From positions 1,321,001-1,385,000 of the forward strand of contig JASJOG010000047.1 in the NCBI GenBank assembly GCA_030142905.1: 64,000 bases of DNA. Direction: 5' to 3'. A program made the translations under genes and the position numbers. Numbering within the stretch: the stretch's first letter is position 1; each line of letters begins with the position of its first letter. Source of the DNA: Heliopora coerulea (taxonomy: Eukaryota; Cnidaria; Anthozoa; Scleralcyonacea; Helioporidae). The notes beneath the pieces were generated by a model. The model made no database searches. It was not told the origin of the DNA and saw only the letters and a list, made by a program, of their open reading frames with translations. Below, piece by piece: positions 37,901 through 49,000 of this stretch.

Positions 37901-39890
37901 TCACCGCCATAAACCGCTGCCATAAATCACCACCATAAATCCCTGAGTTTGTTTTGAAAAGATCACTTGGCAGTGGCACAAAACATGGTTTATATTTCAA
38001 TAAACTGCAAATGGTAGAATTACCTTCCCATATAATGCACAGTTTATGATGCTGTATCACTCCAATAAAAACAGTCTATAGCAATATTTGCTTAAACTTT
38101 TTTATATACATATAAAGGCAAGTTAAAAGATAATATTTATGATTAATAAACCTGGTATTTCTGATGTGCTGTCATCACTAAGCTATTATATAAATATATA
38201 AGGGTATTTTATATGTATATAAAAAAATAGTTCAGATAATTATGGTTATAGTGTAGGTAAAACAATACGTTAATATAACAACAATAATTAAGATCACTAA
38301 ATAGTTCAGACAACTACTTTTGTATTGCTGCCGTTAATTACTGTAGATGTTCATGCATTGATATTATCAAGATGACAAAGCAAAGAAGTTTACCAGTGCA
38401 AACAACTAACATGATCACTACTTTATAATTTTAGAAACTTGAAAAGCACCTTACTGCAATCACTTGGTTGCACCCGGCATTTGTAAACCATCTTAGAATT
38501 ACTATCACTATTACATTAAACTATTATATTATCTATAGTACAAAGATAATTTCTCTTCTGTGTTATGTGTAATTGCCAAATGATCTTTTGGAAGGAAGCA
38601 TTGGGATTTATAATGGAAATTTATGGTGATGATTTATGGGAGAAAGTACTTTTCTGCTTTCCGTATACAAATATCGCTTCCTTTCTCCTCTCAACTGAAA
38701 GACAGGAATTATAGCAAAGAGTTCTCTAGTTGGAGAATTAAAAACTCTCTCCACCATAACTGTCTTTTGTTGAGCTTGCTTGCAAAAGATCATTTGGCAT
38801 TTGCACGTAACACAGCAAGGGACTTGTGGGGGACAACCAGGATTTGCAAAAGTGACAAAAAATTTCTTACACAATCTCAACAATCAGCAAAGAAATTAAA
38901 AGACACAAAACAACATGAAACAGATTACATTTTACCAACAGGTCTTCATTCCAAGGGCATTTTCAAGTGCCAGATGTGACCAAGTGATTGTGATGAAATC
39001 ATTTCCAACTTTCTAAAATAATAAAATAATAATCATATCAGTTATTGGCACTTGTAAACTTCTTTACTTTACCAACTTGGTAATGTCAACAGAAATATCT
39101 ACATCAAATTCTCAAGGGACAGGGATCATCTCTTTGACAAGTAAAAACGTCTGGCGTTAGCCAAAGTGAAATGAGACAGTGTGTCCTTGCCCCTTAATGG
39201 GTTAATTAACAACAGTGAGATTTAAGTAGTTCCCTAAGCTATTTCGCAATCTAAACTATTTTTAAATCAGCTTTTGTTTGGATAACATTTCACTTCCGTA
39301 ACCGCAGACCTAACCGTTAACCTACACCTATACACATTCGAGGTCTAATGTATTTACATGAGTTTAGAATATAAAATACTGATAAAGGGGACCTGCTTAG
39401 TTGTCTGTGCACAAGTGACGAATTCATTTTTCATTTGCATTGAATAACGTTCCGAAGAAACAGGGAAGTACCATGTTTTCTTTCCACGAAGTACAAAATG
39501 TAAAGTTCTTTGAAATCCAAACTTTGAATCACTTATGTAGGAATACAGGAGTTTTTTTTTTAAATTTAGAATCACTCGAAAGCGTTATTAGATATAAATA
39601 AGCAAAGCAATACTTACCGAGGAGAAATGGAATAATAACGAAAGGATACTTTTTGATCCGTCTTCTTTATGAAGGTCGCAGTTGTGCCACGAGGTCTTAT
39701 CACCACATGAACTTGTCTCGTGAATTACTGGCTTTCTCAGGCAAACGTGGGTTGGTTTTTTGACATTTCCCAAACCTTTCCATTTATCGACCAGGAAAGA
39801 AAAGGTTTTAGCTCTTAAAGCTTTAACAGTATCGCCGTATTTTCGTTCGAAAATGGACTTGTCTTTGGGAACAGGAGAGTATGCAGCCAT
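31912..39890 (-). CDS. tentative unknown gene, incomplete model
   Basis: Three pieces are supported. The first exon, 39618-39890, has an ATG (MAAYSPVPKDKSIFERKYG...), 91 codons, a CG|GTAAGT donor and phase 0 out. An internal exon at 34745-34952 runs from phase 1 to phase 2 with a GTAAGT donor. A terminal exon at 31912-32077 enters at the matching phase, follows a long pyrimidine tract and TTCAG, and ends at TAG. At least one phase 0-to-1 exon must lie in the ~4.7-kb gap between the first two and was not found, so the three may not all belong together. The residues (basic and Cys/His-containing in exon 1, FEMTSFLLQSQHKDN in the last) match no family I know. The gap is occupied by the repeat units described separately. 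Confidence 0.42.
32100..34740. other. intron or intergenic DNA, mostly unassigned
   Basis: This includes a dispersed GGGTTAA-type repeat copy near 32565-32665 and a half copy of the CGTCGAAATGTCAGTTAAC fold-back end near 32935-33000. The rest, including open frames around 33637-33949 on both strands, shows nothing I can name. Confidence 0.4.
37581..37678. mobile_element. 98-bp TTAA-flanked mini-MITE
   Basis: It begins TTAACCCTTTGATG and ends CATTAAAGGGTTAA, which are inverted with one mismatch. It interrupts the repeat unit exactly between block d (ending AAACTGCATT) and block a (starting ATTGAAATTTTCTT), which are contiguous at 36880-36915. That comparison confirms an insertion. Confidence 0.7.
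37800..37940. repeat. CCATAAATCACCG minisatellite
   Basis: About ten iterations of a 12-13 bp CCATAAAT(C/G)(A/G)CCG(C) motif inside the repeat-unit region. Scattered single copies also occur at 37040-37075. Confidence 0.85.
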
Positions 39891-40828
39891 TTGCAACCGA
39901 CCCACGTGTTCTAACTAAACTCGCACCAGGGTCTTTTTCCAATGCGACCCGTGGGCGGGGCAAGGGCGGCGGTTTCCTGGTTTCCACAAATGCAAAATAG
40001 CTTTATCTTCTTTTTTGTTTTTTTTTTTTTCACTTCTGGTTATTTTTTTTCCGAGAATTTTGTCAAACAACAGGCACAACCAAATTTTCCGAAAGAGTAA
40101 GTTTGGGGCAATTTTACTCAAGGAAAGGTCACCCTAAACTATTACTAGTGGACAATATATTCTCAGTTAGAATAACGTGTTTGCCAATGAGACGAACTTT
40201 TCATCTAATGAAAAAAATCGGGGACACAATTCCTCCTTACACCGCAGTTCCTATGGTAGTGAAATTCAATAATGGTAATCAGAACTCGTTAATAAATTAA
40301 ACTAAATAAATTAAGAAATAAATTAAAACTTAATCAGTCACTGTTAATAAGATACAGTTCTAATTCGTGTAACATCAAAGATAATAGACTCTTTTCCTCA
40401 TGTCAATTCCAAAACTAAACTGTTTCTAATCAGTTGTTGTGATTACTCTTGTGAAAAATAACACGATGCTTTCGACCTTCAAATATGGAACGTATAAAGG
40501 GGCGTGGTCTTGGCCTCTCTAATATAACCCCCCGTCGGGGACGTCGGCTCCTGCGCCAGAGAATTCCTAGCGCAACCCCCGTCTGTTCATGGAAAACCGT
40601 CAGTAATCCTTTGAATACTGCTATAGCTCAATAGCTGTCTCAACTGGTGGTTATTTGTTGATAGAAAATAAAGCTCATATTTCCCGTACGCTTCATTCGA
40701 CCGAAAACAACGGGGTCAACGACAAACGTTGAAAGTTTACACGTGGTACTTAAAAAGCACGAGAGCGATTGCTTTGAACGAGCTTAATAAAATCGTATCT
40801 CATAATAAATCAAAAGGTGTCCTTGCAG
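39891..40828. promoter_or_regulatory. possible shared upstream region of two divergent genes
   Basis: The minus-strand ATG at 39890 and the plus-strand exon at 40829 face away from each other across ~940 bp. The left part (39935-39975) is locally GC-rich (GTGGGCGGGGC, GGGCGGCGG), unlike its surroundings, as promoters often are. No TATA box or mapped start supports this, so it is an inference from layout. Confidence 0.3.
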
Positions 40829-40829
40829 A

Positions 40830-41870
40830 ATGGAGGATTGGTTGCTGGTAATAGACGACACCGAAGACGCTCTTACTCACGAGGTAAGATTGTTAAAACC
40901 AAGTAAAAAACAAAACGCACGATGTCACGCCTTTTTTAAATTGACGTGCAAAGGTAAAAAAGGCTGTTACCCGCTTTCAAGCCATCAGAAATGTACCGAC
41001 AAGGAAAAACTTCTTGAGTTTGACCCAATCTGTTGATGGCAGCCTGCCTTGACGTGTAAAATTAATAACAACACCCCTATCGTCGACATGTTGGGAGTTC
41101 GCCAAGTTCAGACGAAGTGTCAATGAAGTCGCCAGCATCGTCTAAGTCATGAAAAAAAATTTCCTCCGAACGTTGATCTGTTCTGTTAAATTCCGATTTT
41201 CTCAATCAAGGGAGTCGAATGAATCCCAGTTAAAAAAGAATTATTGTAAAGGCAAGAAGGTTTAGCTAGATCACATGTAGAAGGAATGTGATGTGCACAA
41301 AATTCTAGCCATATGGACCGGGGTTAGCTCGTGGGCGGCCGTGAAAGTAGTGTCCGAGCTAATCGCCCGGGGTTCTAGTTGTTCTAAAGGCAAATTACCC
41401 TTCTATTTTACACTGGTGTTTCAGTAAAAAAAGTGTGAAAAAGGGCTCACCGAGCTGTTTTCGGATTAAACTAAATTGAGTGGTAATGAGGCGCCTTTTT
41501 TAAAGTTTAAACGTCACTGTTGCTGCAGCAAGCCTCCAAATTTAAACTCTTAATTTCGTTACAGCTTTTTAAGCTTCTGACTGTTCAGCGTTCTTCTTCT
41601 TTTGGAAAATTTAAGCGCATGTTTTTTTTATAGTCTCAAACTTATGTTTTAATAAGATACTGAAAGTTTAAGACATTCCTTCAGATTATTTGTAAGGAGA
41701 GTTAACAGAACTGCCGTTGTTCAATGAACATTAAAATTATTCTGTTGAGAGAAGAGAGTACGCCTACACTAACAATTTCGGTACTACAACCGTTTCAGCC
41801 GCCCAAAATACGTGGAAATCCGAATAAAGCAACAAGATATAAGTTCGCCATCGTCGATTGTCCATTCAAG
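40830..41870 (+). CDS. two phase-compatible exons of an unrecognised gene
   Basis: Exon A (40829-40883) follows CCTTGCAG, holds an ATG at 40830 (MEDWLLVIDDTEDALTHE) and ends GAG|GTAAGA in phase 0. Exon B (41709-41870) follows GTTAACAG, is exactly 54 codons in phase 0, contains FQPPKIRGNPNKATRYKF and AIVDCPFK, and ends AAG|GTATGT. The matching phases and clean splice signals favour a real transcript. The start codon may not be the true one, because exon A is preceded by a 3' splice site, so an upstream untranslated exon is implied. No downstream exon was identified before the VPS13 3' end, and the protein matches no family I know. Confidence 0.38.
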
Positions 41871-42384
41871 GTATGTTTGTTGGTTTCTTAATTGCTGGAT
41901 CGACGTTATAATCTATGCCGGGGACTTAGAAACTTTTTTTTTTGATTTCTGAACCAATTAACTTACGAACGTTCACAAATGTTAATCGTTATCAAAGCTG
42001 AAATATAAACAGCTATGTCAGCATTTAGAAAAGAAGAATATAAGACGTATTAGGCAAACAGCATATGTAAGACTATATGAGCTATACAAATGGTACCACA
42101 AACCATAGGAGTACAATGTACGAGTTTTATGTCACAATAAATCTTTAAAATCGAAACTAAGAGGCAAGTACACAGGAAAGTTTTACATTTATTGTGCTCC
42201 CCAAAACGTCCATCTCTTAAAAGGAATAGTAAAGAAGGCCAGCCCGAACGTACTTTGATTGAGCTTGAAAATAATATGTATGGGAATTCCAATTCCCTTG
42301 GATTGAATTCCTTTGGGAATTGATTTTTTCGGCTTGCCAGTTAATTCCCTCGGGAACTAATTTTATTTTCGACTTGCCAATCTA

Positions 42385-42678
42385 CAGGGTGTCCCAAAAA
42401 AACCCGAAAACTATTGAAATCACCAATAACAATTATTAGAATTTGAATGCCTTAGCACTCTCTTGGTCCCCACGAGTGCATAAATGATTGATATAAGTAA
42501 TTTGCTTTAAATTCCCACGGGCAAAAAATCGCGCACTTTACAATGCGATTTTCCTACCTAAATTGTAATACATGCACCTTGTCAATATTTTACGCATCAT
42601 TACGTTCAGCTTTTTCGTAGGGCATTCAAATTTTAACAATAAGTGATTTCAATAGTTTTCGTTTTTTGGGACACCCTG
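42385..42678. mobile_element. mariner-like MITE, 294 bp, with TA duplication
   Basis: The inverted ends CAGGGTGTCCCAAAAAA and TTTTTTGGGACACCCTG extend as long arms (about 60 bp with few differences, including AACTATTGAAATCAC and its complement). TA flanks both sides (42383-42384 and 42679-42680). It interrupts an AATTCCC/GGGAATT repeat copy. CAGGGTGTCCCA ends with TA duplication are typical of mariner-family non-autonomous elements. Confidence 0.85.
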
Positions 42679-42769
42679 TAATTTCCTTGGGACAAGTTAA
42701 CTCCTCTGTGAATTGGTCCCTAATGGATTTAGTTTCCCAACCGAAAAATCGTTTTTAATATATTCCCAA

Positions 42770-43190
42770 GACGTTTCCCCCTTTTTCTGTAAACACAAAA
42801 TACATCTTCCCCCCTTGCACTAAAGTACTTGGACATTTTGTATGTCAGTATAAGCATAGTAATATTTTCCCCCTCTAAAGTAAGCTATTAGACATTTTTA
42901 GCAATAAATGCCTTTCCCCTTACATATAAGCACTTGGACATTTTTCCATTGCACACGAGCACTTAAACATTGTTCCACTTGCACGTATGGACTTAAACAT
43001 TTTACTAAGTATTATGTGCAAAGGGAAAAATATCTAAGTGTTCATGTGCAAGTGAAAAATGTCTGAGTGGTTGTATGCAAAGGGGGAAGACGTCTTCAGT
43101 GCTTGCACATAAGCTCTTGAACACTTCCCCCCTTGCACTTTAAAGTATTCAGACATTTGTTTACTTGCACGTACATACTTCGATAAAGTA
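42770..43190. repeat. CTTGCAC...CTTGGACATTTTTCC minisatellite
   Basis: Irregular ~35-45 bp iterations of TTGCAC(A/T)TAAGCACTTGGACATTTTTCCCC occur in both orientations (inverted at about 43015-43080). The same words resume at about 43465-43545, on the far side of the fold-back element at 43190-43445, which seems to have inserted into the array. Confidence 0.75.
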
Positions 43191-43445
43191 AATGGTTGAA
43201 CCCGGGAGAATCGGTAGATCTTGATGATGGTAGATCGTCCAGCTTAGTTACAGTCTTGAGCAAGACTGTTGGTGACTGAAGTTTCGACGGCCTCAGCGGA
43301 GGTCATCTTCAGTGTAGAAAAAGAGGAACAGTTAACCTATTTGACTGTTCCCCTTATACGGCTCTGAAGATGGCCGTCGAAACGTCAGTCGTCAACAGTC
43401 TTTCTCAAGACTGAACTAACCTGGACGATCTACCACCATCATCAT
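43190..43445. mobile_element. fold-back repeat, intact copy
   Basis: The left arm contains GGTTGAACCCGGGAGAATCG, a GTCTTGAGCAAGACTG hairpin and TTTCGACGGCCTCAGCGGAG...ATCTTCAG. The right arm is its inverse: CTGAAGATGGCCGTCGAAAC, GTCAGTC, CAACAGTCTTTCTCAAGACTG, then ACGATCTACCACCATCATCA. The arms flank ~60 bp of unrelated sequence. Confidence 0.8.
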
Positions 43446-44885
43446 CTACACATATACTACATCTACATACTTCAAGCATACAAGTGCATATGTCCAAGTG
43501 CCTATTTCCAAGTGCATTTGCACCTGGACACATTCACTTCAAGAAGTTAAGAAATGCCCGAGGCAAGTGGGGTTTTATTACGTGTGGGTGGTCACAAGTC
43601 GACTGCCTTAACACCATGTGAACAAGGTGAGACGTTGAAGTAACTATGCCCGAGTACTACAACTTGCTGTTTATTAGCAGAAAATATACTATCATCATTA
43701 ACGCCTACGTCAAACTTAGCGCGAAAGTTCATTCATGTTATGAAACTTACAAGATTTCAAATATTCGTCTAAATCGTGACCTTGGTTTTATCTGTTCGAT
43801 GTTATAGGCATACTTTTGGTTAGATCTGGTTTTATATAGGTTTTAGTTAGCACATTTACAATGCACTTTTAAACCACGTGCACACAGCGGGCTCAAAATT
43901 AATCATCTAACATTCAGCTTGGATCATGCGCATTATTAACACTGACCTCTAAAGAAACAGGACTGCAGATCCCCAGATAGCTTTGTGTGGCAAAATTTGC
44001 TTCCATTACTTGATATTTTTCATAGTTATTTATGGTTTAACTGTTGAGTCGCTTGGGAAAGACTTTTTCGACCTGTTTATTATCCATACAGAAAATCATT
44101 TTTCAATTTAAAAGTCCCGGTGTAGTATACTCGGGCATTCTGTTTGCAAACAATAAAAACTACTTATTTTGCTGATACTGTTTTGGTGGAGGAAAGCCGA
44201 ATGATTATCAAATGAAAAAAACAAAACAAAACAACAAAAATAAAATTCAAATAAGCCTGAATAAGCGGTAGAGGCCTGCGGTCCAGCGGATCTTAAGTCA
44301 GTGGTTACTACCATGCATGAAAAGACTCCAATTTTCACTTTGCTGACGCCATCATCTTGGCAATAATTTTTTGGCGAGCGTCTGCAGTCCAGTAATACCA
44401 TATAGGTCAGTGATTGCTTAAAAAATTGGGTTTGCGATGTGCATGATCAAAAACGGCGGTTAACTCAGACAATGTGTTCAACACCAGCAAAAATCTCCAT
44501 TCTTCTCGATTTTACGATACTTAGAGAGACCTTCCCTAGAAGGGAACACCAAATTTTCTATTCAAACTTCGTAACTAATTACAGTTTACAGTTCGTGCAG
44601 CTCCTTCATAGACTAAAAGTTCATTGGTTTTATTTTGTCGCTCTGCAGTGGTGCAGCTGATCTTCCAGTTTTTGTTGAATAGTCTAAAGAAAAGTAACTA
44701 GTTTTACCGAGACGTTTGAGAACAGGGCATCGTGATTTCCTTCCATTCTAAGATTTAGCATACCGATTTATTTCAAATTGAACGAGAAATGATCAATCCC
44801 CCCCAGTTGAGTAACATTTAGCTGCAATGGTCCCTCTAGCTAATATATGATCTCTACCAGCGGACACACCTTGGGACTAGTAAAG

Positions 44886-45150
44886 TGCCTTTATTTATAC
44901 TGGATAATCCTATCATCTATCTGAGCTGCTCTCCCTAGAGGTCCAGTAAGGGCCACCCCTCGTGGGTCCAGTTTTACTACATGAGGAAACCGGAGTACCT
45001 GGAGATAACCTGCGGTGCTTGGTAGAGTCAAACTGACAACACTTTTCTCACATGTGACCAAGATAACTTTCATCAGATAACTACACGAAGCCAGAATCGC
45101 ACCCTAGTCACAGTAGTGAGACACTTGCACTACCACTGTGCCACCGGCAC
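44886..45150 (-). mobile_element. tRNA-derived SINE, copy 2 of 3
   Basis: This copy is in the opposite orientation to the one at 63405-63685 and is nearly full length, with the same blocks (TCACATGTGA, GGTCCAGTAAGGGCCACCCC, TATACTGGATAATCC). The head retains GCACCCTAGTCACAGTAGTGAG and GCACTACCACTGTGCC. Confidence 0.9.
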
Positions 45151-45258
45151 CCCCCTCTGGTCTTTGTTGCGGGCTCAGTGGGCAAAGGAGGTAGCGTTTG
45201 GCGGGAAAATTATGACTGCCAACGCATTCATTCGATTACTTGGAATGAAAGAGACAAA

Positions 45259-45623
45259 GGCGCTGATTACATTGGAAAATTTCAGCCCGGCAGACCGGAT
45301 TGAAAAAAGTGTCGATTACGTGAGATATTTCAGCCCGGGCTGAAACTGAAATCGGAAGTGAACCCAGGCAGGAATTTGTCGGTAGCCTGTGTTGTTTGGG
45401 CAATTTGCATCTTCTCACGTACGTGAGATTATATGATTCGTGCGATTACATGGGATTTTTCATCCCGGTCAACCGGGCAGAAATTTTCAGCCCGCGTAGC
45501 TCAAATCGGGTTGAAACTTTCTTCGTGTAATCGCGAGCTCCGTTTATTAAGTATTTTATCAGAAGGCCGGGGTGAAATCTCAGACCGGTTAACCGGGCTG
45601 AAAATCTCCATGTAATCAGCCCC
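45259..45623. mobile_element. MITE with CTGATTACAT...TCAGCCCGG inverted ends
   Basis: The left end GGCGCTGATTACATTGGAAA + TTTCAGCCCGG matches, inverted, the right end CCGGGCTGAAAATCTCC + ATGTAATCAGCCCC. The interior has further inverted motifs (TCAGCCCGGGCTGA, GGTTAACCGGGCTGA, CTCACGTACGTGAG) so the whole element can fold. The superfamily is not determined. Confidence 0.75.
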
Positions 45624-45677
45624 AAAGAGTATCGTGAAGAGACTAAAGCTGTTTACTTTCTTATTATCTACATTTAA

Positions 45678-45707
45678 TTAGGGTTAGGGTTAGGGTTGGG
45701 GTTAGGG
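45678..45707. repeat. interstitial telomeric repeat (TTAGGG)n
   Basis: Five TTAGGG units with one G insertion. This is consistent with a TTAGGG-telomere animal. It may be a repaired break or telomerase-mediated insertion. Confidence 0.9.
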
Positions 45708-46099
45708 TGTAAGTGATTAATATTTTGGATTATATCTTTTTTCTTACTTGTAAAGTGGCTCTATCTGTTGATCCAATTAAATTTGAGACATTGTCCTTAA
45801 AAAAATAAAAATATGAATTTTTTAATTAAATAAATAAATAAATTCATCAGTTAATCAATCTATTAATCAATTAATATATCACTGCATCCACTCATCCATT
45901 CACTGTTGCACACATCCAAACATTTACAACACAAAAATTGTGGTCTTTTACACCATAAAAAAAATGGCCTTACTGTTATGTCTTTATATAACTTCTTGTC
46001 TACTTTATTACGACAAACAATTACAGTTTAATAAATTTACGTACTCGAAGGCCAGTAATTTAAATATAACTTTACTATCACACACAACGCCTGACCTAC

Positions 46100-49000
46100 C
46101 TTCTTTAAAATTTCTATACCACCCTGAATCAACCTCGTGTTGCCAGCGATATCCTCGTAAGGAACGTTTAGGCTAATTTTCCACTCACTCCAAAACCTGT
46201 TTTGACACACGATCATAACTCTCCTACAAGACAAAGTTAAAAATTTGGTCAAATCATAAAATTTGCACACTGTACGCAAGGCTAAGTAATTTTCGAAAAC
46301 ACTTACACGTTCGTGAACAATGCCACGGAAATACCACCATCGTGTGGAAGTGGGATATGATCGACATAAATGTCACTGGTGACTCCACTTTTCCTTGGCA
46401 GACTCTATTGAACCAAAATATTGGTATGGATATTGATATTATTGTTGTTATTGTTATAAGCTCATCTCTCAATTATACTTATTGTTGCTGGACATTATAA
46501 ACTAAATACCAAGATCTCTCCGAGATACTCAGGTATCCAGCACCTTTCGAAGTATCCTTGCTGTTCCCAGCAAAAAAGCTTTCTGAAGAGTGTAAAAATT
46601 CTCTTTCATGTTCAGTGTTGTAATAAAACTGTTGAACGACTTGCTTACCGTTCCCAAATTGTCAATAATGATGGGTACAATCACAACCTCTCAGCAGTTC
46701 CAAATGCTTTTCGCGTCCAGTTTTAGATCATAATATTTCTCCAACTTTTCTCTATCCTTTGTTATCATTATTGTTATTATCATTATTGCAACTCGCACAC
46801 CACCAATTTTAGGACAGTGGAAGGGGTTTCAGCCTGTTGCGGGCTTCCAGTATTCCGCCAGGAAAGGCCGCAACAGACATTGCACAATTTCAGGGAACTC
46901 GAGGGGGAAAGGAAATTTTACCATAAAATGAATTTTAAACAACACCCACAAGGCCATTATTATTGTTATTATTATTATTATTGTTATTATTATTATTATT
47001 ATTATTATTGCTATTATTATTATTGTTATTATTGTTAGTATTACTGTTATTATTATCATCATTATCATTATCGTCGTCATCGTCGTTATCATCACCATTA
47101 TCATCATAATATCATTACTTTAATCGTTACCATGATTACTGGTATTGAGATATATAGTTTGAATTAATGTTACCGATGAGATATGTAGTTTGAATTGTGG
47201 GAGCTTGGATATATTTTGAATATCTCAAATATTCAAAGTATCTCCAAGCTCCCACAATTCAAACTACATATCTCATCGGTAACATTAACATATAGTAGCT
47301 TCCGCTCAGGTCCCACATATGTCAAACTTGCACCATCTGAGTTTTCGTAGCTCAATGGTTAAAGCGTCTCACCGGTCATCAGAAGGTTGCGGGTTCGATC
47401 CCCGTCTGGGGCTTAGAAATCGTTTTTCTGAGGATAGAGCTTGACGAATATTCAAAATTACTGGTGTTGTTACTGTGGTTTTCGTTCGTGTTGTTGTGGA
47501 TGTTATCATTGTTCTTGTTGTGGCTGCTGCGGCTATATTGATTGTATTTTAAAGTAAATGGTTTGAACCTGGGAGAATCGTGACATGTTTGAGGAAGTTG
47601 ATCGTCCAGGTTAGTGTAGTCTTGAGAAAGACTGTTGGTTGAAGTGACTGACGTTTCGACTGCCTTAGCGGCGGTCATCTTTGACTCTGAAGATGACCGC
47701 CGCTAAGGCTGTCGAAACGTCAGTCACTTCAACCAACAGTCTTTCTCAAGACTACACTAACCTGATTGCATTTTATTGGCTTTTTCTAATGAACACACAC
47801 ACTTACGTGTTTGCATGCACATCCACAGTTACATGCGCTGGTGTGCGTGTACGTAAAACTAGACGGGTATGCGTGACTAGTGCATCCAAGAGTGTTGGTC
47901 TACTGTTCACGGGTGATTCAGAAAAACCCAATTGAAATCAACAATTTGATATGGATTTTAACAGTGCTTTATACCGATGTGCATATCACATGACATCAGG
48001 CACAGCATACCCTCGTGCCCAGGGTATACTCTAATGTGAAAGGTTGGCTAAAATCGCTCAGGTATCGGCAAGTCGATTTGATTGGCTACTTTAAAAAATG
48101 AATTAATTGACCTGAAGGATGACTTATTGAACAAAATCAGGATATTAAGAAGTTTTCCTGCCTTAAACTTTTGCCCTAACTTTGTAGTAACGGCTTTTGT
48201 GAAAATCAGGAGCATCATTTGAAAGTTGTTCATGATATTCATATGGGACAATTATAGATGTACGGTAGTACCTTGTAGCTGTTACCTCTGATGTTTCACC
48301 AGAACAAGTTTTCAGAGCGTTGAATATGTCTTGTTCACCATTCAAGACAACAAACAAAGGCATCAATAAACAAACGAACTAAGACTGCACAAATTATCAT
48401 ATCTACGGCCCAGAAATTTTGGGTGTCTGGTGACTGGTCGAAGCCAGAGCTATTTTGACCGACCTCCTGGAGTGGAGGAAAAATGCGTTGGGAACTAGGT
48501 TGGGAATAGCAAACTACATCCCACAAAATTCATAATACAGTTATTTTGCAAGATATACCTTCAGAATTCCATTTCCATCTGCTTGGTACCCGTTGTATGG
48601 TTGCAAAGGCTGGATAAAACACAAGTTTAATGAAGATAATGATAAAACGTGTCAAGTACAACCAGACAGTAGGGACAACGGAGCAAGGGTTCGAAACACC
48701 AAACGGGGGGCTAAGAATCTGAAAAGGATGGAAAGCATGCTCCCCAGGAAATTGATAAATTTTAAAAAAAATTGTGTCATTTCCTTTTTTGGTATTTCTT
48801 GAAAGTTACGTGTGAAAAAAATCCCCAAAACAAACAAACGAAGAAACTAGAGCTCCCCCTCGGTCTACCGCTCAAACGTTCCCCCAAAAAAGTATTAAGT
48901 ATTTTTATAAAATCGATAACGCATGATAAGGTTGTCATTTTTCAATCCAGCCACAAACTGATGTTTAAGTGCCCTACTGTTTGCTTATCACGCTAGCGTC

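Larger units (their letters stand above)
34250..39250. repeat. diverged long repeat units, mostly direct, one inverted
   Basis: Shared blocks recur in order: (a) ACTGAAATTTTCTT...GTAGACCTTCAGTAATCCAAGC with a TATGG...ATATATCTGTATAT-like stretch (about 34510, 35075, 36910 and 37680); (b) AAAGATCACTTGGCA...GGGACTTGTGGGG (35195, 37095, 37965 and 38785); (c) GATGTGACCAAGTGATTGCAG...AACTTGATAATATCAATG (34280, 35625, 37295 and 38975, plus an inverted copy at about 38345-38485); (d) ACTATTTTTATTTAAG...GTAAACT (36860 and 37540). The period is irregular, about 1-1.7 kb. No coding function was recognised. Confidence 0.72.
41871..46099. other. repeat-dominated gap between convergent genes
   Basis: This is filled mainly by the elements listed separately (AATTCCC repeat with MITE, CTTGGACATT minisatellite, fold-back repeat, SINE, CTGATTACAT MITE, TTAGGG run). 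The unassigned parts are 41900-42270 and 43600-44880. The missing last exon or exons of the minus-strand VPS13 gene should lie here, but I could not place them. Confidence 0.5.

Noticed and set aside
42050..42292. 80-codon minus-strand open frame as the last VPS13 exon
   Set aside because: The position would fit, but I see no acceptor in phase 0 and no similarity to the family C terminus.
47338..47414. Functional tRNA gene
   Set aside because: The anticodon stem has a mismatch, U33 is missing, there is no paired acceptor stem, and the attached tail is shared with another copy at 3.7 kb. It is a SINE.
48163..48366. Independent small gene on the minus strand
   Set aside because: Its frame joins VPS13 exons on both sides in phase 0 and contains the expected VPY motif of the C-terminal domain, so it is a VPS13 exon.
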